In this document: one piece after another, positions 1 through 4,938 of the stretch
How the letters are laid out: every line of letters begins with the position of its first letter
Position numbering within the stretch: the stretch's first letter is position 1
Origin: Treponema sp.
GTDB lineage: Bacteria > Spirochaetota > Spirochaetia > Treponematales > Treponemataceae
Reading direction: 5' to 3'
DNA: 5,388 bases
Assembly: GCA_017613485.1 (NCBI GenBank)
Contig: JAGADS010000159.1
Coordinates: 1-5,388 of the forward strand
The notes under the pieces: generated by a model
What the model saw: only the letters and a program-made list of their open reading frames with translations
Databases searched by the model: none
Told to the model about the DNA's origin: nothing
Translations under genes and position numbers: made by a program

Positions 1-251
1 ATGTATTTGTCACGGTCACCGCCGCCAATCTTAATGTCATCGTGAATGTTTACGCTTTCTATACCGGCAATCTTTAGTCCGGCATCCTCTACTTCTTTCT
101 TGATTTTCTGAATGGCAGAAAGCTCCCATGCATCTCCGGGAACTGAATCATACAAAGTTGTAATAACGCCATGTACACCAGGTACCTGCCTAATCTGTTT
201 TAAGGTTACGGAATCAAAACCTGTGCCGTACCATCTTAATGTCATTTCCAT
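1..251 (-). CDS. uxuA: Mannonate dehydratase, N-terminal part (partial at window edge)
   Basis: Cytoplasmic enzyme that dehydrates D-mannonate to 2-keto-3-deoxy-D-gluconate, the step after UxuB in glucuronate catabolism. Only the first 83 codons are in the window and the frame runs off position 1; the family is usually about 350-390 residues. The N-terminus matches the family strongly: RWYG at residues 6-9, VTLKQIRQVPGVHGVITTLY at 15-34, IESVNIHDDIKIG at 64-76 (compare the usual IESVPVHEDIKLG) and RDKY at 80-83. I chose ATG at 249-251 because a GGGG stretch lies 7 nt upstream and the frame is closed by a TAG at 270-272. ATG at 243-245 is an alternative start. The gene follows the binding-protein gene after a 201-bp gap and may have its own promoter (267-295). 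The catalytic metal-binding residues lie outside the window, so activity cannot be judged. Confidence 0.9.
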   Translation of the reverse strand, partial: MEMTLRWYGTGFDSVTLKQIRQVPGVHGVITTLYDSVPGDAWELSAIQKIKKEVEDAGLKIAGIESVNIHDDIKIGGGDRDKY

Positions 252-266
252 AATAAAACCCCATTT

Positions 267-295
267 ACTCTAGCACATTCCCAAAAAAATGTCAT
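267..295 (-). promoter_or_regulatory. Predicted promoter for uxuA
   Basis: On the minus strand there is a -35-like ATGACA (290-295, five of six consensus bases), a 17-bp spacer, and an extended -10 reading TGC-TAGAGT (267-275, hexamer 267-272, four of six). The predicted start of transcription is near 260, only about 9 nt before the uxuA ATG. The gap of 201 bp after the binding-protein gene makes a separate promoter reasonable. AT-rich DNA gives chance matches, so this is a moderate call. Confidence 0.4.
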
Positions 296-297
296 CA

Positions 298-363
298 TCA
301 GACTTGAATCACAAGAAACGCACTCTATTTTTTCTTAGGAGTAATAGATAGATTCAAGTCTGA
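298..363. repeat. Perfect 13-bp inverted repeat (298-310 / 351-363)
   Basis: TCAGACTTGAATC at 298-310 is the exact reverse complement of GATTCAAGTCTGA at 351-363, with 40 bp between the arms. Inside lies a shorter inverted pair, AAGAAA (313-318) and TTTCTT (331-336), so the minus-strand RNA could form a long stem with an internal loop. A run of seven T follows about six bases after the stem on the minus strand (282-288), but it is not adjacent to the stem as in a standard intrinsic terminator. The arm centres are 53 bp apart, about five helical turns. It could be an attenuator or processing hairpin between the transporter operon and uxuA, or a pair of protein half-sites. Confidence 0.6.
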
Positions 364-423
364 AAATGGCACTGTCGTTCCTGATGTGGAGGCATTTTCA
401 AACCCGGGTAATTCCGAATTCAA
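325..423 (-). CDS. Small ORF of unknown function, 32 codons
   Basis: A TTG start at 421-423 is preceded by a full AGGAGG (429-434) at 5-nt spacing, and the frame ends with TAG at 325-327. The peptide has LPGFENASTSGTT at residues 5-17, PFSDLNLSITP further on, and a KKK end. It has no membrane segment, signal peptide or domain I recognise. It lies 29 bp after the binding-protein stop, in the same direction, so it would be translated from the operon mRNA. The upstream arm of the 13-bp inverted repeat is inside its coding sequence and the other arm lies beyond its stop. It could be a true small protein, a remnant of a longer gene that lost its middle (the ribosome site kept), or a translated leader. 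The strong ribosome site is the main support. Confidence 0.35.
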   Translation of the reverse strand: MNSELPGFENASTSGTTVPFSDLNLSITPKKK

Positions 424-428
424 AAACA

Positions 429-434
429 CCTCCT
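429..434 (-). promoter_or_regulatory. Strong ribosome binding site without a recognised gene
   Basis: Perfect AGGAGG on the minus strand, inside AAGGAGGTG, just downstream of the binding-protein stop. It sits 5 nt before the TTG that opens the 32-codon small ORF. No ATG lies at a useful distance; the next ATG on this strand, about 40 bases downstream, is too far away. A site this good between two genes argues that something is, or once was, translated here. Confidence 0.55.
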
Positions 435-452
435 TCAGGCATTAATCAATTA

Positions 453-2159
453 TTATTTCTGTGCCTTATAGATCTGGTTTGTCATATCAACAATCTTATC
501 AACGTTCAAGTTCTTGCAAGAAGCAACATAAGCATCCCAGTCGGCGTTGATGTCTTTCTTTCCTGTAATAAAGTTGAGTGTCCATGTATTGATGTTGTCA
601 ATAAGAGGACCTGCCATAAGGTTAAGCTCTTCGCGCTCATCTTCTGACGGCTTTGCAACTGGATCTACAGTGGCTACAGTCTTGTATTTTCCATAGCGTG
701 CATAAAGATCCTGAACTTCCGGAGTAAAGTTGTCTGTTGACTCTGCAGTTGAGTGACCATAGTAGTAGTTACCACCGGCATATCCCCACTGGAGACGGAT
801 ATCAACATCATCATCGCCACCGCTGATACCAAGACCACTGCACTTGAATCCAGGAAGAAGCTGCTTTACTTTCTTTCCGTCAACATCAGCCCAATGCCAT
901 GTCTCACCCTCTGGTCCCCACTTAATCAAGCTGTAGGCATCAGAAGAATAGAAGAGCCAGTCAACAAAGCGCATCAACTTGATGAATCCATCTTCTCCAA
1001 GTTCATCGAGAGCCTTGGTTGCAATCATGACACCGCATTCAAGACGTGAAGTCTCTGCAAGGTCCTTTGTTGTTCCGCTTGGATATGCAGTTGCATAGCA
1101 CTTTGGTCCGTCACCAAGAATCTTCTGTACACCGATGATATCGTTTGCAAGCTGAGAACGGTTTGTAGACATGATTACTGTGTTTCCGTTGTAGAACTTG
1201 TTGTGTGCAACTTCATCGCTCTGTGTAAATGTCTCTGGATCAAGGATTCCGTCCTTTACAAAGCTGTTTGCAACAGTAATAAATTTCTTGAAGTCATTGC
1301 TTATTGAAGATGAATAGAATTCACCCTTTGATGCATCCCACTTGATACCGCCGTTTGAGCCTTCGATTGCCCAACCAGAAAGAACCTTGTAAGAAGATCC
1401 CATCAGCTTAAGAAGGTTTCCACCCATTCCTTTTCCAGACTCTCCGCACCAGAGGTCAGACCAGATGTAATCACTCTGCTTGCACAGCCCCTGAGAAACC
1501 ATGTACTTCTTTACTTCAACAAGAACGTCATGAAGTTTTTCCCAAGTCCAGTCCTTTTCAAGCTCACGTACGTCAAATCCTGCGGCTGTGAAAATGTCAT
1601 CGCGCACCAGGATTGTATAGTCCTGCAAGGCTGCCTGATGCATACCAGGAAGACGATAGAATTTTCCGTCGCTCTGCTTGATTGTATCAAGGTCAGGCTG
1701 CATGTTGTACTTTTCTACAAAAGCAGAGAAGTTCGGCATGTACTGTGTATAATCAGAAACTGCAACAACACCGCCTCCTGCAACATACTGATCCTCGCTG
1801 TAAACCTTCGGGATGATGTAAGTTGATGAGCCAGAATTGATGGCAAGGTTAATCTTCTGGTTATAGTCATTGCTGTCATAAGAAGTGATGTCAAGATCAA
1901 CATTTGTAAGATCCTTAATCTTCTTGAAGACACCTTCTGTCTTCCATGTGTCAACCATCGGATACCACGCTGCATCGCTGAAAGAAATAGAATACTTTAC
2001 AGGTGTGTCAGAATGGAATGCCTGGTTTACTCCAAACTGATAGTCAAGTGCAACTGGTTCTGCTGATGTAGCAGCTTTTTTGTCGTTTCCTTTTCCACCG
2101 CAGCTTGCAAGCAACAAGGCACCGGCAACCAGCAATGAAATTCCTAAACTCCTTTTCAT
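453..2159 (-). CDS. Extracellular solute-binding lipoprotein of a CUT1-type sugar ABC importer
   Basis: Captures a sugar outside the cytoplasmic membrane and hands it to the two permeases encoded just upstream. It has 568 residues from ATG 2157-2159, which has AGGAGG (2166-2171) 6 nt upstream. The longer open frame back to 2225 would place extra residues before the signal peptide and is not used. The N-terminus is a lipoprotein signal: MKRS, a hydrophobic stretch, then the lipobox LASC at residues 17-20, so Cys20 should be lipidated. A short GGKGNDKK linker follows, then the family 1 solute-binding fold. KINLAINSG (102-110) matches the position of the usual 'ASGDxPD' loop, and GKFYRLP lies at 165-171. 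The size and the LplB/LplC-type neighbours point to the LplA-like group. The substrate is not readable from the sequence; the downstream uxuA suggests a glucuronate-containing sugar. No frame break is seen. Confidence 0.9.
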   Translation of the reverse strand: MKRSLGISLLVAGALLLASCGGKGNDKKAATSAEPVALDYQFGVNQAFHSDTPVKYSISFSDAAWYPMVDTWKTEGVFKKIKDLTNVDLDITSYDSNDYNQKINLAINSGSSTYIIPKVYSEDQYVAGGGVVAVSDYTQYMPNFSAFVEKYNMQPDLDTIKQSDGKFYRLPGMHQAALQDYTILVRDDIFTAAGFDVRELEKDWTWEKLHDVLVEVKKYMVSQGLCKQSDYIWSDLWCGESGKGMGGNLLKLMGSSYKVLSGWAIEGSNGGIKWDASKGEFYSSSISNDFKKFITVANSFVKDGILDPETFTQSDEVAHNKFYNGNTVIMSTNRSQLANDIIGVQKILGDGPKCYATAYPSGTTKDLAETSRLECGVMIATKALDELGEDGFIKLMRFVDWLFYSSDAYSLIKWGPEGETWHWADVDGKKVKQLLPGFKCSGLGISGGDDDVDIRLQWGYAGGNYYYGHSTAESTDNFTPEVQDLYARYGKYKTVATVDPVAKPSEDEREELNLMAGPLIDNINTWTLNFITGKKDINADWDAYVASCKNLNVDKIVDMTNQIYKAQK

Positions 2160-2165
2160 TATAGA

Positions 2166-2171
2166 CCTCCT
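2166..2171 (-). promoter_or_regulatory. Ribosome binding site fixing the binding-protein start
   Basis: AGGAGG on the minus strand, 6 nt before ATG 2157-2159. It decides between this start and several in-frame upstream starts up to 2225 that lack such a site. A small 5-bp inverted pair (TGAGT 2171-2175, ACTCA 2184-2188) abuts it and could form a weak hairpin next to the site. The 73-bp gap between the permease stop and this start contains nothing else that I can name. Confidence 0.7.
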
Positions 2172-2232
2172 GAGTTTTTTTACACTCATAAAACTTATAT
2201 ATATTACCGGGAATACCACCCGCATAATAACC

Positions 2233-3132
2233 TTATTCTTTTACGCCACCGAGCATCATGCCCTGGACGTAGTACTTTTGAATAACAGGATAAATGCAGA
2301 TAATCGGAAGCGTCATAAGCACCATGGAGCATGACTTGATGTTTGCGGCAATCTGCATCTTTTCCGCAGTTACCTCTCCCGGATCTGCACTGGTTGAGGC
2401 ACCGTTGATGATTGTCCTCAGGTAATATGCAACAGGCCACATCTCCTTTTTGTCCAGATAAAGGAAGGCGTTGTACCAGTTGTTCCAGTAGTTTACGGCA
2501 TTGAACAGAATCATCGTGGCAAGAATCGGCATTGAAAGAGGAAGCACAATATGAATCAGGGTTCCAACCGGTGTAAGTCCGTCTATCTCACCAGCCTCCT
2601 CAAGCTCCTTTGGCACGTTCCTGAAGAAGGACACCATGAGAATAATGTAATAAGTGCTCAAAAGAGATGGAACGATGAATCCAGAAATCTTGTTTACGAG
2701 ACCGAGCCTCTGCATCAGGATGTAAGTAGGAATCAAACCGCCTCCAAAGTACATTGTAAAGATAATGAACTTCATGAAGAATTTGTTTCCCGCAACCTTT
2801 GCCTTGGAAAGCGGATATGCCATAAGGCAGCTGAACAACATGGATGCGGCTGTTCCGATCAATGTATAGATGAGGGTGTTTCCGTAGCTGTGAACGAACT
2901 CTCCTTTTTTGAACACCGAAATGTATGTCGCAAGATTGAAGTTCACCGGTATGATTGTAACCTTGCCCTGCATGATTGCCTCTTCTGAGGAAAATGACTG
3001 TGCCACAAGATACAAGAAAGGATACAGCGTTACCACACAGACAAAAAGCATTATCAGAAAATTAAAGAAGCGGAAAATCTTATATCCAACAGAATCTCGA
3101 ACATGTAATTGTGAATAAACTTGTGCTTTCAT
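2233..3132 (-). CDS. ABC sugar importer permease, LplC-type (CUT1, MalG-like)
   Basis: Inner-membrane half of the transport channel, pairing with the permease encoded upstream. It has 299 residues, normal for the family. ATG 3130-3132 has AGGAGG (3142-3147) 9 nt upstream; a nearer ATG opens only a three-codon frame. Hydrophobic segments are seen near residues 22-45, 87-107, 119-140, 152-171, 195-213 and 268-284. The EAA loop that docks the ATPase is at about 179-199: EAGEIDG followed by I.VLP. The C-terminal end, YPVIQKYYVQGMMLGGVK, is the typical LplC ending. The gene starts 19 bp after the stop of the first permease, so the two are surely cotranscribed. No ATPase gene is nearby; a shared MsmX/UgpC-type ATPase is inferred. 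Confidence 0.93.
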   Translation of the reverse strand: MKAQVYSQLHVRDSVGYKIFRFFNFLIMLFVCVVTLYPFLYLVAQSFSSEEAIMQGKVTIIPVNFNLATYISVFKKGEFVHSYGNTLIYTLIGTAASMLFSCLMAYPLSKAKVAGNKFFMKFIIFTMYFGGGLIPTYILMQRLGLVNKISGFIVPSLLSTYYIILMVSFFRNVPKELEEAGEIDGLTPVGTLIHIVLPLSMPILATMILFNAVNYWNNWYNAFLYLDKKEMWPVAYYLRTIINGASTSADPGEVTAEKMQIAANIKSCSMVLMTLPIICIYPVIQKYYVQGMMLGGVKE

Positions 3133-3141
3133 TTTTCCATA

Positions 3142-3147
3142 CCTCCT
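3142..3147 (-). promoter_or_regulatory. Ribosome binding site of the LplC-type permease
   Basis: AGGAGG (within AAAGGAGGT) on the minus strand, in the 19-bp gap between the two permease genes, 9 nt before ATG 3130-3132. An ATG only one base after the GGAGGT opens a frame of three codons (ATG GAA AAA TGA) and is not used, though it could compete for ribosomes. Confidence 0.65.
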
Positions 3148-3151
3148 TTAA

Positions 3152-4069
3152 TCACCACAATCCCGATCCGGTAATCTTCTTGGAAAGCTTGTTTGCAGTT
3201 GTAAGAAGAATCAAGTTCAATACGCCCTCAAAGAGGCTTACAGCAGTAGCATAGCTGTAGTTACCTGATCCAAGACCCAGACGGAATACAAAGGTTGAAA
3301 TGATGTCGGCTGTCTCATAAGTCATCGGGTTGTACAAAAGGAAGACCTTTTCAAATGCGGCACCAGAACCAATCAGGCTACCGATGTCAAGAATCAGGAG
3401 TGTCGTAATCGTAGGCAGGATGCTTGGAATCGTTATGTGAATGACCCTCTGGAAATGGTTTGCACCGTCAACCTCCGCAGCCTCGTAAAGCGAAGGATCT
3501 ATTCCAGATATGGCGGCAAGATAGAGGATTGTACCCCAGCCCAGACTCTGCCATATTCCAGAAATAACGAATATTGGAACGAACCATTCAGGACTTGAGA
3601 TAAAGGAAACAGGCTCCAGTCCGAACATCTTGAGCATGGCGTTCAACGGACCTGTGGTGGACACAAGCTCTCGGATCATACCGGTTACGATGATCATTGA
3701 AATGAAGTGCGGCAGGTATGATATTGTCTGCACGAGCTTCTTTGCATGACGGCTTCTAATCTCGTTAAGCAGCAGGGCAAACAGAAGTGTAAGAGGGAAC
3801 CGGAACAAAAGGTAAGTAATGTTCAGGACAAAGGTATTCTTGAATGCCCTCCAGAATGTCTTGTCTCCGATAAACTGCTTGAAGTATTTTAATCCGCTCC
3901 ACTCGTCACCGAAAATACTGTGACCAGCACGGTAACGTCGGAATGCAATTATATTTCCAAGCATTGGAATATATCTGATTACAATGTAATAGATGACAGG
4001 AACCAACAGCATGGCATAATACTGCCAGTTTTTTTTCATGTACTTTGAAAAACCACTTTTACTCAACAT
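3152..4069 (-). CDS. ABC sugar importer permease, LplB-type (CUT1, MalF-like)
   Basis: First gene of the transporter operon; the other half of the membrane channel. From ATG 4067-4069 it has 305 residues, the usual length. Family marks: NWQYYAMLLVPVIYYIVIRY at 14-33 (first membrane segment), the FRFPLTLLFALLLNE segment at 89-103, YLPHFIS at 118-124, EAAEVDGA at 196-203 with I.IP at 213-215 (the EAA ATPase-docking loop), and the typical end YSYATAVSLFEGVLNLILL then SGLW. Start choice is uncertain. GGAG at 4081-4084 is 11 nt before ATG 4069 but only 2 nt before ATG 4078, and a GTG at 4100-4102 has no ribosome site and touches the operator palindrome. The predicted promoter and operator lie at 4105-4163, so this operon is probably controlled by the divergent GntR protein. 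Confidence 0.92.
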   Translation of the reverse strand: MLSKSGFSKYMKKNWQYYAMLLVPVIYYIVIRYIPMLGNIIAFRRYRAGHSIFGDEWSGLKYFKQFIGDKTFWRAFKNTFVLNITYLLFRFPLTLLFALLLNEIRSRHAKKLVQTISYLPHFISMIIVTGMIRELVSTTGPLNAMLKMFGLEPVSFISSPEWFVPIFVISGIWQSLGWGTILYLAAISGIDPSLYEAAEVDGANHFQRVIHITIPSILPTITTLLILDIGSLIGSGAAFEKVFLLYNPMTYETADIISTFVFRLGLGSGNYSYATAVSLFEGVLNLILLTTANKLSKKITGSGLW

Positions 4070-4104
4070 ACTGAACATGACTCCGATTTTTTGGAATATC
4101 ACAT

Positions 4105-4124
4105 GATACTAGTATACTAGTATC
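4105..4124. promoter_or_regulatory. Operator palindrome, probable GntR (UxuR/ExuR-like) binding site
   Basis: A perfect 20-bp palindrome: GATACTAGTA followed by TACTAGTATC. Its centre, TAGTATACTA, fits TNGTNNACNA, the layout of the E. coli UxuR/ExuR box (TTGGTATACCAA), with the same GTATAC core. It lies at about +4 to +23 relative to the predicted start of transcription of the permease operon, a normal place for a repressor to block transcription. The adjacent divergent GntR/FCD gene is the natural owner. The sequence can also be read as a tandem ACTAGTAT direct repeat (4108-4123). Confidence 0.75.
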
Positions 4125-4130
4125 CTACGA

Positions 4131-4140
4131 TTCTAGTATC
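4131..4140. promoter_or_regulatory. Third operator half-site overlapping the -10
   Basis: TTCTAGTATC repeats the right half of the palindrome (TACTAGTATC, 4115-4124) with one mismatch, in the same orientation and 16 bp away. It covers the predicted -10 hexamer of the permease promoter (4135-4140). It may be a weaker accessory site for the same regulator, or partly a by-product of the -10 sequence itself. Confidence 0.5.
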
Positions 4141-4163
4141 ACACCAAAAATCATTATTGTCAA
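4135..4163 (-). promoter_or_regulatory. Promoter of the permease/binding-protein operon
   Basis: On the minus strand: consensus -35 TTGACA (4158-4163), a 17-bp spacer, and extended -10 TGT-GATACT (hexamer 4135-4140, four of six). The predicted start of transcription is near 4128, giving an untranslated leader of about 58 nt to ATG 4069 with the operator palindrome inside its first bases. This is the best promoter match in the window. Confidence 0.7.
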
Positions 4164-4219
4164 GGAAAAAAAACGAAATTTGACAAAGATTTTTAAAAAC
4201 TTTTCAACTTCCATGCTAG

Positions 4220-4248
4220 TTGACAATACAGGAATTCAAGTTTATTCT
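4220..4248 (+). promoter_or_regulatory. Predicted promoter of the gntR gene
   Basis: On the plus strand: TTGACA (4220-4225), a 17-bp spacer, and TATTCT (4243-4248, four of six consensus bases). Transcription would start near 4255, which is the ATG chosen for the regulator. Another TTGACA at 4180-4185 has no good -10 at the right distance. This promoter is more than 90 bp from the palindrome, so strong autorepression through that site is not obvious. Confidence 0.45.
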
Positions 4249-4254
4249 TTACAC

Positions 4255-4938
4255 ATGAGAATACCAGAGAAAAGCGGAAAAGAATCAAACCATGACTATG
4301 CCCTGAGGGTCATAAAGGAAAACATCGAGAAACTGGAGCTCAAACCGGGCAGCATGATAAGCGAGCAGGAAATAGCCTCAAGCCTTTCCATATCAAGGAC
4401 ACCGGTACACGAGGCACTTCAGGAGCTTGCAAAGACAAGGATAGTGGAAATATTGCCGCAGAGGGGAAGCCTGGTAAGCCTGATTGACATGCAGCTTGTT
4501 GACGAGGCATGTTTTATCCGGGCAAACATAGAGTCAGCCGTAACAGAGCAGGTATGCGAAAAAGCAACGTTAAAAGACATAGATGCACTTGAGGAAAACA
4601 TAGTGCTTCAGGAATTTTACCTTAAGAAGCAGAACTTTGAGAAATTCATGGAGTATGACAATGCGTTCCACAGGTCGATGTACGAGATAACCGACAGGAT
4701 GCTGTGCTATTACACTGTTCAGCTTATGAACATACACCACAACCGTTTCCGCACACTGGGCCTGCAAAGCTCAAATGCATCACGGATCATAACAGAGCAC
4801 CATGCAATACTCGAAGCCATAAAGAAAAAGAATGCGAAAAAAACAAGGGAAGAATTCATGCACCACATAAACCGCGTGCATATTGACGCAAGCGAGATAC
4901 AGAAAAAATATCCTGCATACTTCAAGAAGAATCAGTAG
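4255..4938 (+). CDS. GntR-family transcriptional regulator, FadR subfamily (FCD domain)
   Basis: Probable sugar-acid-responsive repressor of the divergent transporter operon. It has 227 residues from ATG 4255-4257. The winged helix-turn-helix spans about residues 12-76: LKPGSMISEQEIASSLSISRTPV leads into the recognition helix, and PQRGSLVS at 68-75 is the wing. The C-terminal FCD ligand domain covers about 80-215, with likely metal ligands Asp135 and His139 (DNAFH), His182 (in EHHAILEAI) and His204 (in MHHINRV). The recognition helix reads SRTPVHEAL: His52 stands where the family nearly always has Arg. The frame is open upstream to at least TTG 4180, but those residues are not GntR-like. ATG 4255 has no ribosome site, which fits a leaderless mRNA from the predicted promoter; ATG 4213 also lacks one. 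Known relatives in this position regulate hexuronate genes (UxuR, ExuR); the ligand here is inferred. Confidence 0.9.
   Translation: MRIPEKSGKESNHDYALRVIKENIEKLELKPGSMISEQEIASSLSISRTPVHEALQELAKTRIVEILPQRGSLVSLIDMQLVDEACFIRANIESAVTEQVCEKATLKDIDALEENIVLQEFYLKKQNFEKFMEYDNAFHRSMYEITDRMLCYYTVQLMNIHHNRFRTLGLQSSNASRIITEHHAILEAIKKKNAKKTREEFMHHINRVHIDASEIQKKYPAYFKKNQ

Noticed and set aside
298..363. Inverted repeat as a standard intrinsic terminator
   Set aside because: The 40-nt loop and the six-base gap before the T-run do not fit; the stem is also AT-rich.
366..647. Plus-strand 93-codon open frame over the small ORF and binding-protein end
   Set aside because: Mostly antisense to the binding-protein gene, low-complexity protein with no recognisable motif and no good ribosome site.
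2171..2188. TGAGT/ACTCA hairpin before the binding-protein start
   Set aside because: Only 5 bp with an 8-nt loop; likely chance, so noted only with the ribosome site.
2160..2225. Upstream extension of the binding protein by 22 residues
   Set aside because: It would put residues ahead of a standard lipoprotein signal and ignores the perfect AGGAGG 6 nt before ATG 2157-2159.
2551..2988. 145-codon plus-strand open frame
   Set aside because: It lies wholly antisense to the LplC-type permease, has no domain-like sequence or ribosome site, and is a shadow of that gene.
4070..4104. GTG (4100-4102) or ATG 4078 as start of the LplB-type permease
   Set aside because: GTG has no ribosome site and abuts the operator palindrome; ATG 4078 has GGAG only 2 nt upstream. 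ATG 4069 is preferred but ATG 4078 is not excluded.
4180..4254. N-terminal extension of the GntR regulator from TTG 4180
   Set aside because: Encoded residues do not resemble a GntR N-terminus, the AAGGA at 4162-4166 is 13 nt away, and the stretch contains the likely promoter.
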